From positions 28,158,647 through 28,222,646 of the forward strand of contig NC_083639.1 in assembly GCF_963576545.1 (NCBI RefSeq): a stretch of 64,000 nt of DNA. Direction: 5' to 3'. The notes beneath the pieces were generated by a model that had not been told where the DNA came from, did no database searches, and saw nothing but the letters and a program-made list of their open reading frames with translations. Both the position numbers and the translations under genes were made by a program. Positions 49,401-61,948 of the stretch are shown here, one piece after another. The first letter of the stretch is position 1. Each line of letters begins with the position of its first letter. Source of the DNA: Limanda limanda. Its lineage: Eukaryota > Chordata > Actinopteri > Pleuronectiformes > Pleuronectidae.

Positions 49401-52400
49401 GCCTCTCTCCTCCACCTCTTGTTTCTTTAAGCTGTGACATTTGTGTGTGTATTCACGACGGAACAATACAAATACACACATTGTGTAACACACGTTCGTC
49501 TCTCTCGTGTCCCATTTGCTAATTAAATGTAGTGGAAAAAAAACCAGATGGAAAATCTGAAATAAATGAGCTTCATGGGATTCTCCGATGTAATCTGCTC
49601 TCCCTAATGAATCTAATTGACTGTGGTAATCTGCTTACATCACACTTGTGTCACCGTCTGACAAACCTCAAGTCACCAGATGTTTCGTCTCTCGTCACGT
49701 ACTTTTCTAAATAAACCGATGTCGAATTTCACTCTCTAATTTTTTTAATTTTTTAATTTTCATGTCAAAAAAACAAAAGAAGCTGCATCCACACCGGCGG
49801 CGTCTCCCTCTGCCTCGGTGTGATAATGAAGTGAATGTGAGGACACGTAGAGAACGGCCGTCTCTTTATGACGAGGCGTGAAGCGCTGCCGACTGAACCG
49901 AGGGCCGAGCAGTAAAAAAGCACTTTCCTCCAGCACACAGCTCTTTATTGCTGCTCGCTGCCGCGTCCGCTCATTATTTGGCAACGAGCTGTTTGTTGCA
50001 CCCGGTGTTTACGAGCGGGGGGGGGCATCCGGCAGCGCGGCGCTTTCTGTGTTTAAAGATACGCCCTGTGATTTTGTTACCCCGCACTAAATGTCCTCCA
50101 TGTTTTCTCTCCGCTCAGTGAACAATGATACTTTCATATATTCTGATGAATTTCAGAGATAATAACTTCTTTTTTATATTTATTGACTCGCGTACACAAT
50201 TTCTTTTCAGATTAGTTTTGCGTTTGACTGGTTCTAAACATCATAATGGAATTTGAATTGTTTGTTTTTGAAAACGAATTTGGTCTATTATTGATAATAT
50301 ATGAGCACAATAAAAGGAAAAATAACTTAATATCTCTATCTCGAATTTCATAACTTAATTCTATTTTTGTTTTTGAGTTGAAAGGTCATGACAGCTCCCC
50401 AAAATGTGTTGATCGTCCCCGGGCTACAGGATAGGTCATAAACTGTCCCTCCTCCATGTTAATGGATGGGACATGGACCAAATTTAAAGGCTAAATGTCA
50501 CTATACTTTTTTTAAGTCATTTTTTGTTGTTTTTATCGCACTAATATTTGTGTTAGTGTTATTTTGGCCTTATTTTTGTACAGTCGGAGGAAGAGGAAAT
50601 GCGTCAGCCATCTTCATTCAGAGTCCGTGTGCCAGGGACACTCAGCAGGGACTCGTTTTACTCACAGATGTCCATCAGTAAAAGTGATCAATTACTCAAC
50701 TATACTTTAAGTGTATCGGGCTAAAAACTCAAAAGGTAATAACCGAAATAAAAGCAGAGGTTGTGAGGCAGCCATTAATTTGCAGCGTTGTGAGAACGTT
50801 AGCTGAGCCTCAGTCACACATGGCTTCATCCCTGGAGCGTCTTCTGGGATCTGCTCCGAGCGGTGGCAGCTGGGAGGATCTGAGGACGCTGACGTCAGGC
50901 TGTTTATACATTATTTATTTGCACAGGCTTTAATATCTCCTGTGAATATCATTTCCATACACAGACTGAGGCCTCTTATTGCTTTGAATTAAATATAAAA
51001 CCTTGTTTAACTGTGTAGTTGGGATAAAGGCGTTTATACGGTGAGAGATGGAGATATAATTATTAGGAAGTAAGGAGAGAGAGAGAGATGGAAGAGTTAT
51101 AGTTTGAAATAAATACAACAATAAGGGACTGACAGCATCACTAAAGCATCATCATAATAGGGATAGAACAGAAAGATGAAATATTTGTTCTCGTCCAAAG
51201 TCCTGCTGCCGCTGAAGCTCGACAACAAACTGATGAAGTTTGTTTCACTGCAGTTCCTTATCTTTTCCGTGAGACAGACGAGAAATAAAAAGAGACACTG
51301 GGAATAGTTTCTCTGAATGGAAACGATCTTTAAACGTCAGTGTTTTCATTCTCTGTTGCGTACATAGTTTACTATAGTGAGGAGCGATGATTGGACAGTT
51401 TACATGTTGCTGCAGGGGCAATAAATCACCTTAAAATGGTGGGGGAGGGTATTCAATAAATTTGGCATGATTTAAAACACACACAGCCACACACCTACAC
51501 ACACAAAAAGCACAAGTGCTCGTACACACACGCCAAAGTCCTCTATTATAACTGGCACAGAGGTGATTGGTTCCCGCCACGGCCTGTGCTGAAACCACGG
51601 GGCAGCGCCGAGGACCGGCTCGTCCAAAAGGGACCTTTTGAAAATGAGGAAAAATGCCTGAGCAAGGACTTTAGGAAATGAAAAGGTTTCTGTGAAGACT
51701 CAACCCTAACAAAGACTTGATGAAATTAGGAAAACGCTGCAAAAGAGCTCCTGAAGCCAAGTTTAACTAATGAAATGGTTTCATATCGACAACACAGGCC
51801 ATTTTTAACTGACCTTAAAAAGCACATTTTTTACGAGCATTGCTCACCACTGAAGTTCTTATCAAAGTTTATTTATCTGAGCTTTATCCGTATATTACCT
51901 CCAGACATTGTTTTATGGTTTTTCATAACAAATGTAATATGAGGATCATAAAATTCACACACCAGATTAAAATTTGTGTTAGTGAGTGTTTGTGTCTAAA
52001 CAAAAGCAGCCGAGTCTCAGTGCAGCAGCTTGAAAACTCATTAACAACCCAATGATGAATGTGAACTTTTACCACAGAAAATGTTTAATCAATACAGAGG
52101 TTTAACCAGAGGATCGGCAGCTGAAGCCCGATCGATATCTTTCCCACAGATCACTGAGACGCTCCCTTTGCTCTGAGCCCAGACGGTTGAAAAACATCCA
52201 CTTTAATTTTCAGGAGAAATTTTCCCCGGCAGGGAAGAGGAGGACGTGTGACATGTGGAATCAATCATCTCATGCACAGAAACAGTGTCTCCAGCTCTGA
52301 ATCGATTCCTTCTAACCACATGGTGAACTTAAGTTTATTTTATAACACTGTAACATCAGTGCTGCTGTTATTTAAGATTTAAATTCCCTATTGATTATTT

Positions 52401-55400
52401 TAAAGGATATCCCAAATAATTATTGGCCAATGATGAAAGCAACAGGGTGTAAAATGTCACGAGAGTTGGGAGCATGGACAATATGACGGCTCCCCTAATG
52501 GCAGACTGCAGTATAGGTCATGTATCCCCATCTCCTCCATGTAAGCAAATGGGCCACGGACCAATGTTACATTTTCTTAAAGATGGTTTCTGTCATTTTT
52601 TTCTTTTTTTTTACTTTGTCTTCCTCAGGATTTTAAATAGAACATTAAATTAACTGAAACTTTAAATCAACAGCATCCCTCTTGAATGCAAAGACCAGTA
52701 GTTCCATTGTTTTGCTGTGTTTCAGTTTCTCTGGCTTTTCCAGAGAGCATAGCGCCAATTTCTCATTCTGACTGAGAGGGGCAGGATATTTACTCTTGTA
52801 CTTTTGTGGTAGACAAGGAAGTGATGCATCAGGAAATGAGGTCCTACAGGAGTTATTCCACTGGGTAGTATGGCTTGTTTTTGTTCTACTGGCTTGCAGC
52901 ACTCAGAAATGGTTCTTCACTAATGGTCTTCCGCTGTGCACCACGTCTTCTTGGCATATAGCATTTCTTATTAACATACGTTACCACATAAAGTAATTAA
53001 GCTCCGACTCCATCTTCTGGGCCCGCATCATTCTGCTTCGCCCATCGCTTTCAGTGCCAGGTTTCAAAACGCTGCTTCTTATTCATCTCCGGCCTTAGTC
53101 ATCGCTCATCATCGGCTGTAGCACCTCAACGGGAAAGTAATTTTTCAAATGAGTGCCAAACTCTCTCAGTGCCTCCCAGGATCCTCTTTCTCCTCCGTCT
53201 CACTCTGACGAACACCTTACGCCAGAATCTCTCTCAGTTTGTAATGAATGGGCCGAGGGTGATGGAGCAATTTCACCCACTGGATATGGCAGTATATTTA
53301 TTTTGTTCTATTTAACAACTTACTCATCCAAGATGCAGTATTATCCGGCCCTTGTTTCTGTCATTGTGTTGCTTGATTTAAAGAAGGAGAGAAGGTTTTA
53401 TTAAGTGGTACAAGAGATGGAGAGATAACTTGCTGCTTGGAGAAATGACAGATAACTATTTTTTAAAAGAAAGCGGAAATGCAAGCATGTCTTTAATGAA
53501 GATGTATTTCTGGAAAGTTGTGAATCTCACCTGAAGAAGCATTTTGAGACGTCTTCTTTTTGTCCTAGACTGCGTGTGTGGAATTAGGTCAAGCTCAAAT
53601 GCATCGTGATGTTTTATTCTTATTCTCCAGATGAGGAGACGAACCCAGACTGTCTTCATTATCTTCCAGGGCAAACTCAGTGTGGGGTTATGGGGCCAAC
53701 ACAGCATCAGATGTGTGTGAAGTTTGAGAGTTTTGAAATGTTCTTAAAGGAGTTCAAACGAGAAGGAAGAAGAGTCTGAACAATGCTTCAGTAAAACCAG
53801 CAGCGTTAGGAGCTCTTTGATTACCCCCCTGTGCCCACTCCCTTCCCCTGTGAGCTAGTCGTGGATCTATATACTAAATACTGACTTTGTATATGAGGCT
53901 GCTGTTCAAATGTATAGAAATGTTTAATCGATAGACTCGACAATGCTTTAACTCTCCACATCGCTAGACAAGCAAAACAACCAGGTAAAAAGCAAAGCTA
54001 ACTTTTGCCACCAAGTTCAAGTGAAGTCGAAACATCTCAATTTCCCCCTGGTGCCTGGCTGCAGTATAGGTCATGAATATTTACCAAAAGATTGGCTTTA
54101 ATGCTATAAATAGGAGATGTATCTTCCATCTTTATTAACGATCTGTGAATATTTTTGCTTTGGAGAGTTAGCATCTAAAAACATTCCTGCTGGATATTTA
54201 GTCTAGCGTAGCTGAATGTTAACACAAGCTAACATAGCCTTATTTGTCGTAAAAAACGATTTGACATTTTTACTTTTTCTTTTCTTACTTACGTAGAAGC
54301 ATTAGCATGTTAAAACTTGCCAACATCCTATTCATCCTTCATACGCCTTTGTTTTTATTGAGCTTACACAGATATGTTTGTTATAAAACTATGTGACATT
54401 TTCACTTTGGATAACCTATCTCATATTTTATATTATCGTAGACCTAATATTATAGCAACTAACTAACGACTACTAGGTGTAGCCTGCAAAATTCTCTTGG
54501 AAAAATGGCTGCTAGAAACCATCGGCCCTTTGTGGTATTTTTCCTCAGAGGTCTAAATCAGTTCTGAGTCATTTACTAGGCCACCAGGTGCGACCCACCT
54601 CGTTAGCGTCTCCCTGTCTGTCAGTCAGTGTGTTGGCTGAATGGGGAGCAGCTATTTTTGTATCTGTTCTGCTTTCATTACTGTTCCTCTGCTGGGAGTC
54701 AAACTAATGAGTCCCCGCTCTCTGATTGCTACATCACAACTTTTTTGTGCGTCAGATCAGATACTTTTGTGCTACATCACAGTGGGCGCTCCGCAGCGCA
54801 CACCGTGATCTACATTCACCAGGATACTTACGAGTGAAGTGTGTTATTTTTTCACGCATTTTTTTCTTTTCTTGAAGTACCTGTACAGAGCACAGAGGAA
54901 AGCAGATTGTGTTTGAGTAAAGTATGGTAATTAAATCTTTTCTTGCAGATGATTATTCATATTTTGACCTCAGTAAGACACAGATTTGAGTCACTGATAG
55001 GTTTGACAAAGGGTATCAGGTGGTGAAAGTGGATATTCACACACTTTCTGATTCCTGTGACTAGCGACATATGCTTCCAGATTTCATGTGAAGGGACCAG
55101 ACCTAAAACACCTGGAAACAAATAAACAACAGCTGGGAGCAGAGGGAAAAAAGAGGTCCAGCGTGTATTTTCAAGCAGATGCTAACTTCTGCATTACAAT
55201 CGAAAGAGATTTTTTTAGACCTTTTTTTTGTGAATTAACTGTCAGAGCGACCAAGGCTTCGTCATGCTGTGGATATTTTCCCCTTCATTTCAGAAAAACA
55301 TCTGCGTCCACACAACCTTCATTTTACGAAACACAAGAATGACTAAAAAATCATACCTGTCCAGCAGGTGGTGATAAAGTCAACCTTAATGATTAATCAA

Positions 55401-56071
55401 TTACCAGTGGAAACCGCAGTGGATTATCGAGTTGGGCAGATGGCTGTGAATGTCTGTAATGTGCTGCAGTGATGCTGCCATTGCTGTTGTTTCAGGGACG
55501 TGCTCATGACACAAAGCAACAGTGAGGATGTGTAAAGTTAACTGTGACGTTATTGTTTCCCAAATGCTCTGATTGACACCTGGAGGCACAGTAAACAGAG
55601 TATTTGAAAATGTGCACGTTGTTCTAGTGACGTGGATGAGAAGCGCAAAATATCTGCGTTTGCGGGAAGAGGGGATAATACTAGATGTTAAACAGCATAA
55701 AGACTTGGAGAGAGAGATGAGGAACAGAGGAGGAACCACAGGCCTGATGTTGTGTGGAAAGTGTCGGGATGAAGAGAATCAGTGTAGAAATATTGTAAAT
55801 AAGAAAAGCTGCCGATCTGCTAAATTCTAATCTTTTATCCTGATTGCCTGGCAAGATTGCCTTTCACTCTGCGACAGATAAAGCATGTTGAATCGGATTG
55901 AATGGAACTGAGATAATATCCCATCAGCGGCATGGAAGGGTCGCAGCGGAACAGAACGGTTGATGTGTCTCCCGCCATTATCCACCTGCTGTGTTAGTTA
56001 TGTAACTCTTACCCTGACTCAATGCAACACCTGTGAGGAGAGGTGACAGGAGGCTACACACACACACACAC

Positions 56072-56135
<64 letters not shown>

Positions 56136-59100
56136 ACAGGGTTGTATCAATGACTTCAGAGGACATTACATTGACTTGTTGGTAATGTGTGTCTGTGAAT
56201 GTGTTTTTGTGTACATCTTGGCTGCAAGACAATTTCCCTGTATGGACAATAAACACATTGTTAATCTTTGTCGCCATAAGAACCACAGGTCCCCGTAATG
56301 TATAAAAAAGATCTAGGTCCCCACACTATGTGAAATACAAACACCACGCACACACCCATGTTGTGTTTCCTTCTCTTTGGGGACACTCACTGACGTATCT
56401 TAACCAAATAAAACCTGAAACAAGTTTTAACCTGAAAAACAAAACCAAATCTTAACCCTGAAAGTGAGAACTGGCCAAAATGTCCTCACTCTGGCAGGGC
56501 TTAGAATCAAAGTATCTGGAAGGGCAAGTACACAAACACACACACACACACACACACATAGACACACACACACGGAAATGTAGAAAATGACATGCCGCTG
56601 TGCATCCTCACTTCGGGCTCAGCTTCCATTATGGTCTCCGTAGTAACCACTTCATTGTCCTTGGCAACTGTGTCTTTATTTCTGTCACTACCAGTGACAC
56701 AAGCTGTGTCCAGAATAACTCCCTTGTTCACTCATTACCCACAATAAATTGTGCAGCGTTGCATAGTGTCACCATTATTACAAAGTAGGACCCCTGCTGT
56801 GGCCACTAGTATTCTTAAAAGAGCACTTTATCAAACACAGGGTTGAGACAGATGCTGTATATGGTTGTGTTTTCCCAAAACAGCAACAAATTGTGTCTGA
56901 CAGAAGTAAATGCATAGTCAGTTTCTGCAGAATAGAGGACATCCAAATAGTTATGTAAATTAACACAATGCATGAACAGAAACACTTTTACTTTCCAAAC
57001 AAATGCACAACTTTAGTGGTTGCTGAGGAATTATGGATTTCTGTTATTACATGACAATCAGAAAACAGCTCAAATATTTTACTGGATTGTAACAAAACAC
57101 TTTTTACCTTTTACTGAGACGTTTTCAGTAACTTTTTAGGTTTATACATGTTGAATTCTAATTTATATAAATAACAGTTTAAAGTGTCCAAAGTCACGAG
57201 TTGATTTCTGTAAAAAATGAATCAATAGAGTAAATTAATGTGAAGGAAAGAAACTACAAAATAAGCAAAGAAGTAAATATATAATAAAATACTAAGGAAA
57301 ATAAAAAAAAAACGAACAAAAATACAATACAACAAAATACGAAGACGGGAGACTTATAACGTGTGTTTTTTCTACGCTGTGTTCATAAATATGTTTTTAC
57401 ACATGTTTTGTGAAACTCTGGAGATCAGGGAGACTTTGGTCTTTGTGTGAGTATTTAGTTTAGAAGAGGATGTTTCCCAGGTTTTATGAAAGTCCGTGAA
57501 CTCTAATTATTTCTATTGAAACAATTTCTGTATCTAGTTTAATCCTGTGAGTGAGTGAGATTTTCTACCTTTCCAGTGTTTTGATAATAGCATTAGGTAA
57601 AGAAATCAGCGACAGTGTTTCTGAATGGATGTCTGGTTTCACAAGAGTAAACTGTGTGTGTTTAGATGCTGTAAAGACGAGCGTGACTCGTGACTGTTCT
57701 CAACACAATGGTGCACATTCGGATGCAGGGCTGAGAGCAAAGCAGATTTGGTGGCTGGTAAATCCAGATGTGGGGCAAGATTAGGATTAGGAAGTTTATT
57801 TTACAACTCCAGGGGTCTGCATGAGGCTGTTCAGGTTGCTCATCAGGTCACACCAGCATTAAAACTTCATTCTGACCTAATTTCTGCTGCTTGTAATCTT
57901 TACAACCCTTGAGCTTTAAGCTTCCGTCCTCTACAACTCACAGTTAATCAGGCTGAACGATAACGTCGAGTGGATGTTTGGGATGAAACATGTAAATGCA
58001 GGTTCGTATTGTTTTACGACCTTTGTTATTTGCATTGTGAGATCATTTGAAATGCAAACTTGTGAGTTGCTCATCAGTTGCTTGATAATCTTTAAAATAT
58101 CCTAGGTATGGACAAGATTTTGGGGCCTTTTGGTTTTGAAATCGGCTTAATGCTTTTTAATTTATCTGCGTTCAATATGCTGTTTAAAGAGAAGAGCCTA
58201 AATGTGGTCTGGACATAAAACACCTGGAAAAATTATAATTCTTTGTGTTTTTGTGTAGATATCTACTGAATCCAACGGAATCCACTGGGTACACGTTCAG
58301 CTTGAGTTTTGTCCCGTTTTAGTCACAATGTGAATGTTTCACCTTGTGACAGACTGAACAGTCAAATAAATTTAAATAATACAAAAATAAACATTTACAA
58401 GATGTCTCCTATAGTTCATTCTGAGCAGGAAAATATAATTTATATCTGAGCATCACTTGATTTCTAGGGATTATTATCGGCTGGTGTACATGTAACTAAA
58501 AAGTCTCTGGTTCAATTCTGCCGAAGGACTAATGTTTCTGTCTGCCACCACCATTATATATGTTCATGTCTGCATTTCCACTTTGGATAGAAGCAAAAAA
58601 TTGCCAACTGATCTCTTGAGTCAAAGACTTTCAAAGAAATGAAAACCACAAGCAGACTTGGAGGGACTACCACAACCTACATTGCCTCAAAAAAACAAAG
58701 AAGATTAAAGTGGAATGATTATTTCCTGTAATACTTATATACAGTATGTGTAGTTCCAGGTTCTGTTGACCTCTCAGCCGGGTGGTGCTGACAGCAGCTG
58801 AGTGGCAGCTCTGCTCATGAGATCACTGATCGTACAGAACCAGTCTGGGAACAGGAGCTTTAACCCAGATCTGCCAACAGCCCGTCCCACGTGAGCACGA
58901 TGGAAATAGAACCATTCTAGGTCGCTCTGTAATAACTGCAGGACTAACTTCATAATTTGTATGTATGTATGTGTGTGGGAGTGTGTGTGCCAGCGACTTT
59001 TCTTTCCATTAAGGTGATTGAAAACTGTCTGAGGAGAAAGAGACGGTACGACATCGTCTGGATTTGATCAGGAGCTGCAGGCTGAGGAGGGAGGAGCAGG

Positions 59101-59609
59101 AAGATGGATCTTAATTCATCCATTTTAACTTTTAGTCAGAAAATTCAGAGTAAAAGAAAATGACCACACAACCTTTTTTAAGAAAACAGCGTCACATGTT
59201 CTCGATTCTGTGTGTGTGTCTGTTTGTGTGTACTTGCACATGGGGACTTTTTTCTTTAAAAATGTCAATAATTTAGAGTAAATTAGGTTTAAGTAGAAGT
59301 TGACGTTAAGGTTAGGCGTGGGTTTAGTTTATTATTAGTATAAGGGGGAAGGTTTAGTAGTTGTTATGCTCAAGGTTACAGTAGATCTCCAGGAAATGAT
59401 TGCAAGTCAATGAAGTCATGACTGTGTGTGTGTGCCATTATGAGTGTGTGTGTGTTTGTTTCTGTGTGTGTGTGTCCACACTATTAAAGGAAAACAACTT
59501 ACCCGTCCTGTTCTAAAAACAAGGTCAAAGACCTCCTGTAAGAGCACTTCATTATAAAGCTAACCTCCATCAGCACATTCTCTCTCACACACACTTTCTC
59601 TCTCATACA

Positions 59610-59691
<82 letters not shown>

Positions 59692-60485
59692 CTCACTCCC
59701 ACTCACACACACACACAGGACACCTTCCAGCTCGGTCCCATAAAACGAGCCGTGCATCGATCTCCTGGTCTATTTTGCAATAAGATGTATGTCTTGGCTC
59801 TGAGGAGGAATCCGGGGCTTTTGTCCTCGGCCTTGGGAAAGTGATTTCTCATCGCCGTGCTCGTCCTTCTCTGACACTGATGAGGTCACGGCAGGAAAAA
59901 CACATTATCAGTTACACCACAACGGCAATGAGGACAAAACCAAATCCTGCTGAGGGCTGGAGGCAATGAAACGAGGCCCCACAGCAGATATACAAACATT
60001 TTCTGAAATGTACAAAGGTGTTGATGAATGCCCTAGAGACGGTGGAACAATTATTCTGAAGGCGCTCTTTTATACGGATCCACGGCTAAATTTAATTGGT
60101 TGTTCCGTGGGTCATGGCCCAACCCTCCATAAAATTTCAAGGAAATCTATTCAGTCGCTTTTTCACTAATTCTGGCGATGAAAACACAACTTCCACAGGC
60201 AAAGTAATGATCCTAAAATAACAATGAGTTCACCTCAAATCATTTCAAGGACGATGCTGTTTTCTTTACTTGCACTGCGTTGTTTTCACACGTGTGTTGC
60301 AGCGGAACTCAGGATGTATTTGTGTTGGTTTCACCCGCAGTGGACACGGACGGCAGGAAGTTGAAGGGAGGCATCCAGAGGAGCACAGAGACAGGTCTGG
60401 CTGTGGAGATGCCGAGTCGGACGGTGCGTCAGGCCAGTCACGAGTCCATAGAGGACAGCATGAACAGCTACGGCTCCGAGGGCAA
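40821..60485 (+). CDS. rims4: RIMS4 (RIM4 gamma) N-terminal part, two exons, partial
   Basis: RIMS4 is a short member of the RIM family of presynaptic active-zone proteins, carrying only a C-terminal C2B domain. It regulates synaptic membrane traffic and neurite form. Exons 40821-40917 and 60341-60485 join in phase 1 to give 80 codons and two bases. The protein begins MERSQSRISLSASFEALAIY and continues with KLKGGIQRSTETGLAVEMPS and RQASHESIEDSMNSYGSEG. These match the family's conserved N-terminal region just upstream of the C2 domain. The frame leaves in phase 2 (GGC AA|), which fits an asparagine at the junction. The remaining exons with the C2B domain lie beyond the window. The long first intron and head-to-head ywhab match the human locus. 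Confidence 0.94.
42510..42610. repeat. Dispersed repeat family A fragment
   Basis: GAGACACGTCGTCCATCTTC followed by ATTCACAGTCAATAG matches 36880-36915 and 50600-50630. Confidence 0.5.
43080..43200. promoter_or_regulatory. Homeodomain-motif-rich block, possible enhancer
   Basis: The block contains ACTAATTAAATGCTAATATG and AGGTTAATTC within a low-repeat interval next to CT tracts. It may be a conserved noncoding element of rims4. This rests only on composition. Confidence 0.2.
43432..43480. repeat. (CA)n microsatellite
   Basis: Two adjacent CA blocks are separated by AGTTA. Confidence 0.9.
44087..44113. repeat. Perfect 11-bp inverted repeat
   Basis: AAAGTGAATCA and TGATTCACTTT surround a 5-nt loop. 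It lies next to LINE-tail-like sequence. Confidence 0.75.
44125..44205 (+). repeat. LINE-tail-like dispersed repeat fragment
   Basis: CAAATTTGGTGAAAATCTAT, then GAGTTATTTTGTACA and CAGACAAGGGCAATAC follow the layout of a common teleost interspersed-repeat 3' tail, related in form to 60100-60190. The exact family is not certain. Confidence 0.35.
45477..45522. repeat. GGGA/GGAA purine tract
   Basis: Tandem GGGA then GGAA units. The region 45477-46100 has several more purine tracts on this strand, with a pyrimidine-rich interval between them. Confidence 0.9.
46178..46268. repeat. (GGA)n trinucleotide array
   Basis: About 30 units, almost pure, which create a spurious poly-Arg frame. Such G-rich tracts may form unusual DNA structure. 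Confidence 0.93.
48518..49289 (-). mobile_element. Solo LTR of a retrotransposon (candidate, 772 bp)
   Basis: Read on the minus strand the element begins TGTCACACC and ends CCTGACA, the TG...CA ends of an LTR. It has a TATA-like CTTATAGT at 49114-49121 and AATAAA at 48576-48581, 58 nt before its end. Flanks are TGTTC (48513-48517) and TGTTT (49290-49294), a 5-bp target duplication with one change. Inside, the word CTCCCGAAGGAGGA recurs in degraded form near 48744, 48791, 48894 and 48973. No internal retroviral genes adjoin it, so it is probably a recombined solo LTR. Confidence 0.65.
49505..49740. promoter_or_regulatory. Homeodomain-motif-rich block, possible enhancer
   Basis: GCTAATTAAATG, CCCTAATGAATC and CTAATTGACTG occur in a repeat-free interval. 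It is a candidate conserved noncoding element of rims4 intron 1, on motif density alone. Confidence 0.25.
50384..50660. repeat. Dispersed repeat family A, long copy
   Basis: This copy contains GACAGCTCCCCAAAATG, ACAGGATAGGTCATAAACTG, CTCCTCCATGTTAATGGATG and GCGTCAGCCATCTTCATTCA. It links the otherwise separate fragments at 22531, 42545 and 52455 into one family. Confidence 0.6.
52455..52620. repeat. Dispersed repeat family A fragment
   Basis: GACGGCTCCCCTAATGGC, GCAGTATAGGTCATG, CTCCTCCATGTAAGCAAATG and GGTTTCTGTCATTTTT are colinear with 50384-50520 and 22531-22636. Confidence 0.55.
53990..54165. repeat. Dispersed repeat family A fragment
   Basis: TTGCCACCAAGTTCAAGTG, CTGCAGTATAGGTCATGAAT and TCTTCCATCTTTATTAACG follow the family order. 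Confidence 0.45.
56056..56138. repeat. (CA)n microsatellite
   Basis: About 40 units with one CG and one GA interruption. Confidence 0.95.
56634..56647. promoter_or_regulatory. RFX X-box-like site in rims4 intron 1
   Basis: GTCTCCGTAGTAAC fits the RFX consensus well. A second half site, TTGGCAAC, follows at 56659-56666. Confidence 0.35.
58480..58620 (+). repeat. Possible degenerate tRNA-derived SINE
   Basis: The head has a box-B-like GGTTCAATTCT (58510-58520). About 70 bp later comes TTTCCACTTTGGATAGAAGC, which resembles the GGATAAAAGCG word at the end of many teleost SINEs. No poly(A) tail or target duplication was identified. Confidence 0.35.
59612..59688. repeat. (CA)n microsatellite
   Basis: About 38 uninterrupted units, flanked on both sides by short CT-rich tracts. 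Confidence 0.95.
60015..60190 (+). repeat. LINE-tail-like dispersed repeat fragment
   Basis: GGGTCATGGCCCAACCCTCC followed by AAATTTCAAGGAAATC and AGTCGCTTTTTCAC matches the layout of a widespread teleost repeat tail. It ends 150 bp upstream of rims4 exon 2. Confidence 0.45.
60341..60485 (+). CDS. rims4: rims4 coding exon 2
   Basis: This 145-nt exon follows TTTCACCCGCAG and ends before GTGAGT (60486-60491). It encodes VDTDGRKLKGG, the IQRSTETGLAVEMPSR motif shared with RIMS3, and SHESIEDSMNSYGSEG. It is phase 1 in and phase 2 out. Confidence 0.95.
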
Positions 60486-61304
60486 GTGAGTAAACAAAAT
60501 CAACACAAACACAACTTTGAAAACAACTGAATCTGGTTCCGACAGGTTTGCCTTGGCAACAAAAAAGCTGGTCTGGTTTGGTTCTGGCACTGTTAAGGCA
60601 CCTGTACCGTTTTAAAAGAAGAACAAATTTAGGACTACATCCAAGTTTTTGTTTGAAAACTTCACTCACTCTGCTACAGATCCGCCTGGAATTCACACTC
60701 CACTCACACTGTTTCAGAGCCAGTAACACAGAGAAGGTTGGAAACGCTGCTGCGCCAGTTTGAGTTTGAAACACTTTTTGGTCACGATGTAGCCTTCGCT
60801 GATTCGTTAGGCTCCTGTCACACAGAAGAAATCAGCCGGCATCAGCCTCAGCCGGTGTAGAACACAACATGAAGACCAATTACAAGTGTTACTGCCAATT
60901 TTTATCTTTGCTCACGAGTCTTGTGCAGCTAAATTCTGTATTTCACAAAGATAAAACTGTTCGTAGGAGACGAGCGGTTATTTTTTACAATCTCCTACAA
61001 TTCAGGTGTCCAGCAGGAGCGGAGTGCGTGTGATTGGTCACATGATTTTGTCTTTTTTAAGCATATTAGAGCGGACGGGGATTAAAATTGATAGAGAGAC
61101 AAAACGCTTGTGTGGACGTAAGTAGTTTTACTTTGTGTTTCGAAGCAGTATCGATCTGCAGGACTGTTTGGTATCGATGAAGGTTTTTCTGCCCTCGAGG
61201 GTTTTCTTTTTTTGTTTCTATTTAATTTGCATCGCCGGAGAAGATGAACTGTTTGTTTCTGTCGTCCATCAAAAATAAGCAGTCAGCAGGGGTTTGGATT
61301 ATGC

Positions 61305-61417
<113 letters not shown>

Positions 61418-61509
61418 CACATATACACACAAAGCATACAGTAAAGCCCGGTGGAAAAGTGCCTATCCCATCAGCGATGCAAGTGTAGTACCACACACAC
61501 ACACACACT

Positions 61510-61544
<35 letters not shown>

Positions 61545-61625
61545 CCACATGCAGATCAGGGCCAACCTGGCTACCAGCTTGAATTCCTGCAGTTGCGTAA
61601 CGAGAGACGTCCGACCGAGCGCCAG

Positions 61626-61641
61626 GGGGGGGGGGGGGGGG
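61626..61641. repeat. Poly(G) run
   Basis: About 16 consecutive G. The length may be unreliable in an assembly. Confidence 0.85.
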
Positions 61642-61948
61642 AGGAGCGTTTAGAGACAAACAGTGACGGGAGGGAAACGAGAGGAGAGGTGGACACTCAG
61701 AGCGGATGATTGCATCATCGAATGCGCTTGCATGAATATTAATGGTCCATTTTATTTTGGGAAAATGCAAATATGTCTGTTTATGCTGCAAGACAATCTG
61801 GTTGAGTTTGTTTCCCATATGATGATAAATGTGGCAGCGATGAACGGTTTACTCTCAAGTAGGAACACGACTTCCTGTGTGAGGAAGCCAGAGACGCAGG
61901 ATTTCTTTATGATATCCGGCTTAAATTAACCTAAACCTTAACTTACCA

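Larger units (their letters stand above)
40918..60340 (+). other. rims4: rims4 intron 1 (19.4 kb)
   Basis: No exon is supported inside. Parts with named content are listed separately. Stretches such as 44650-45160, 46440-47330, 50700-52400, 54160-55950 and 56780-58450 are AT-rich, contain only weak open frames, and show nothing else I can support. Confidence 0.85.

Noticed and set aside
61626..61641. Poly(G) run as a functional quadruplex
   Set aside because: A single homopolymer of uncertain length; sequencing or assembly error is as likely.
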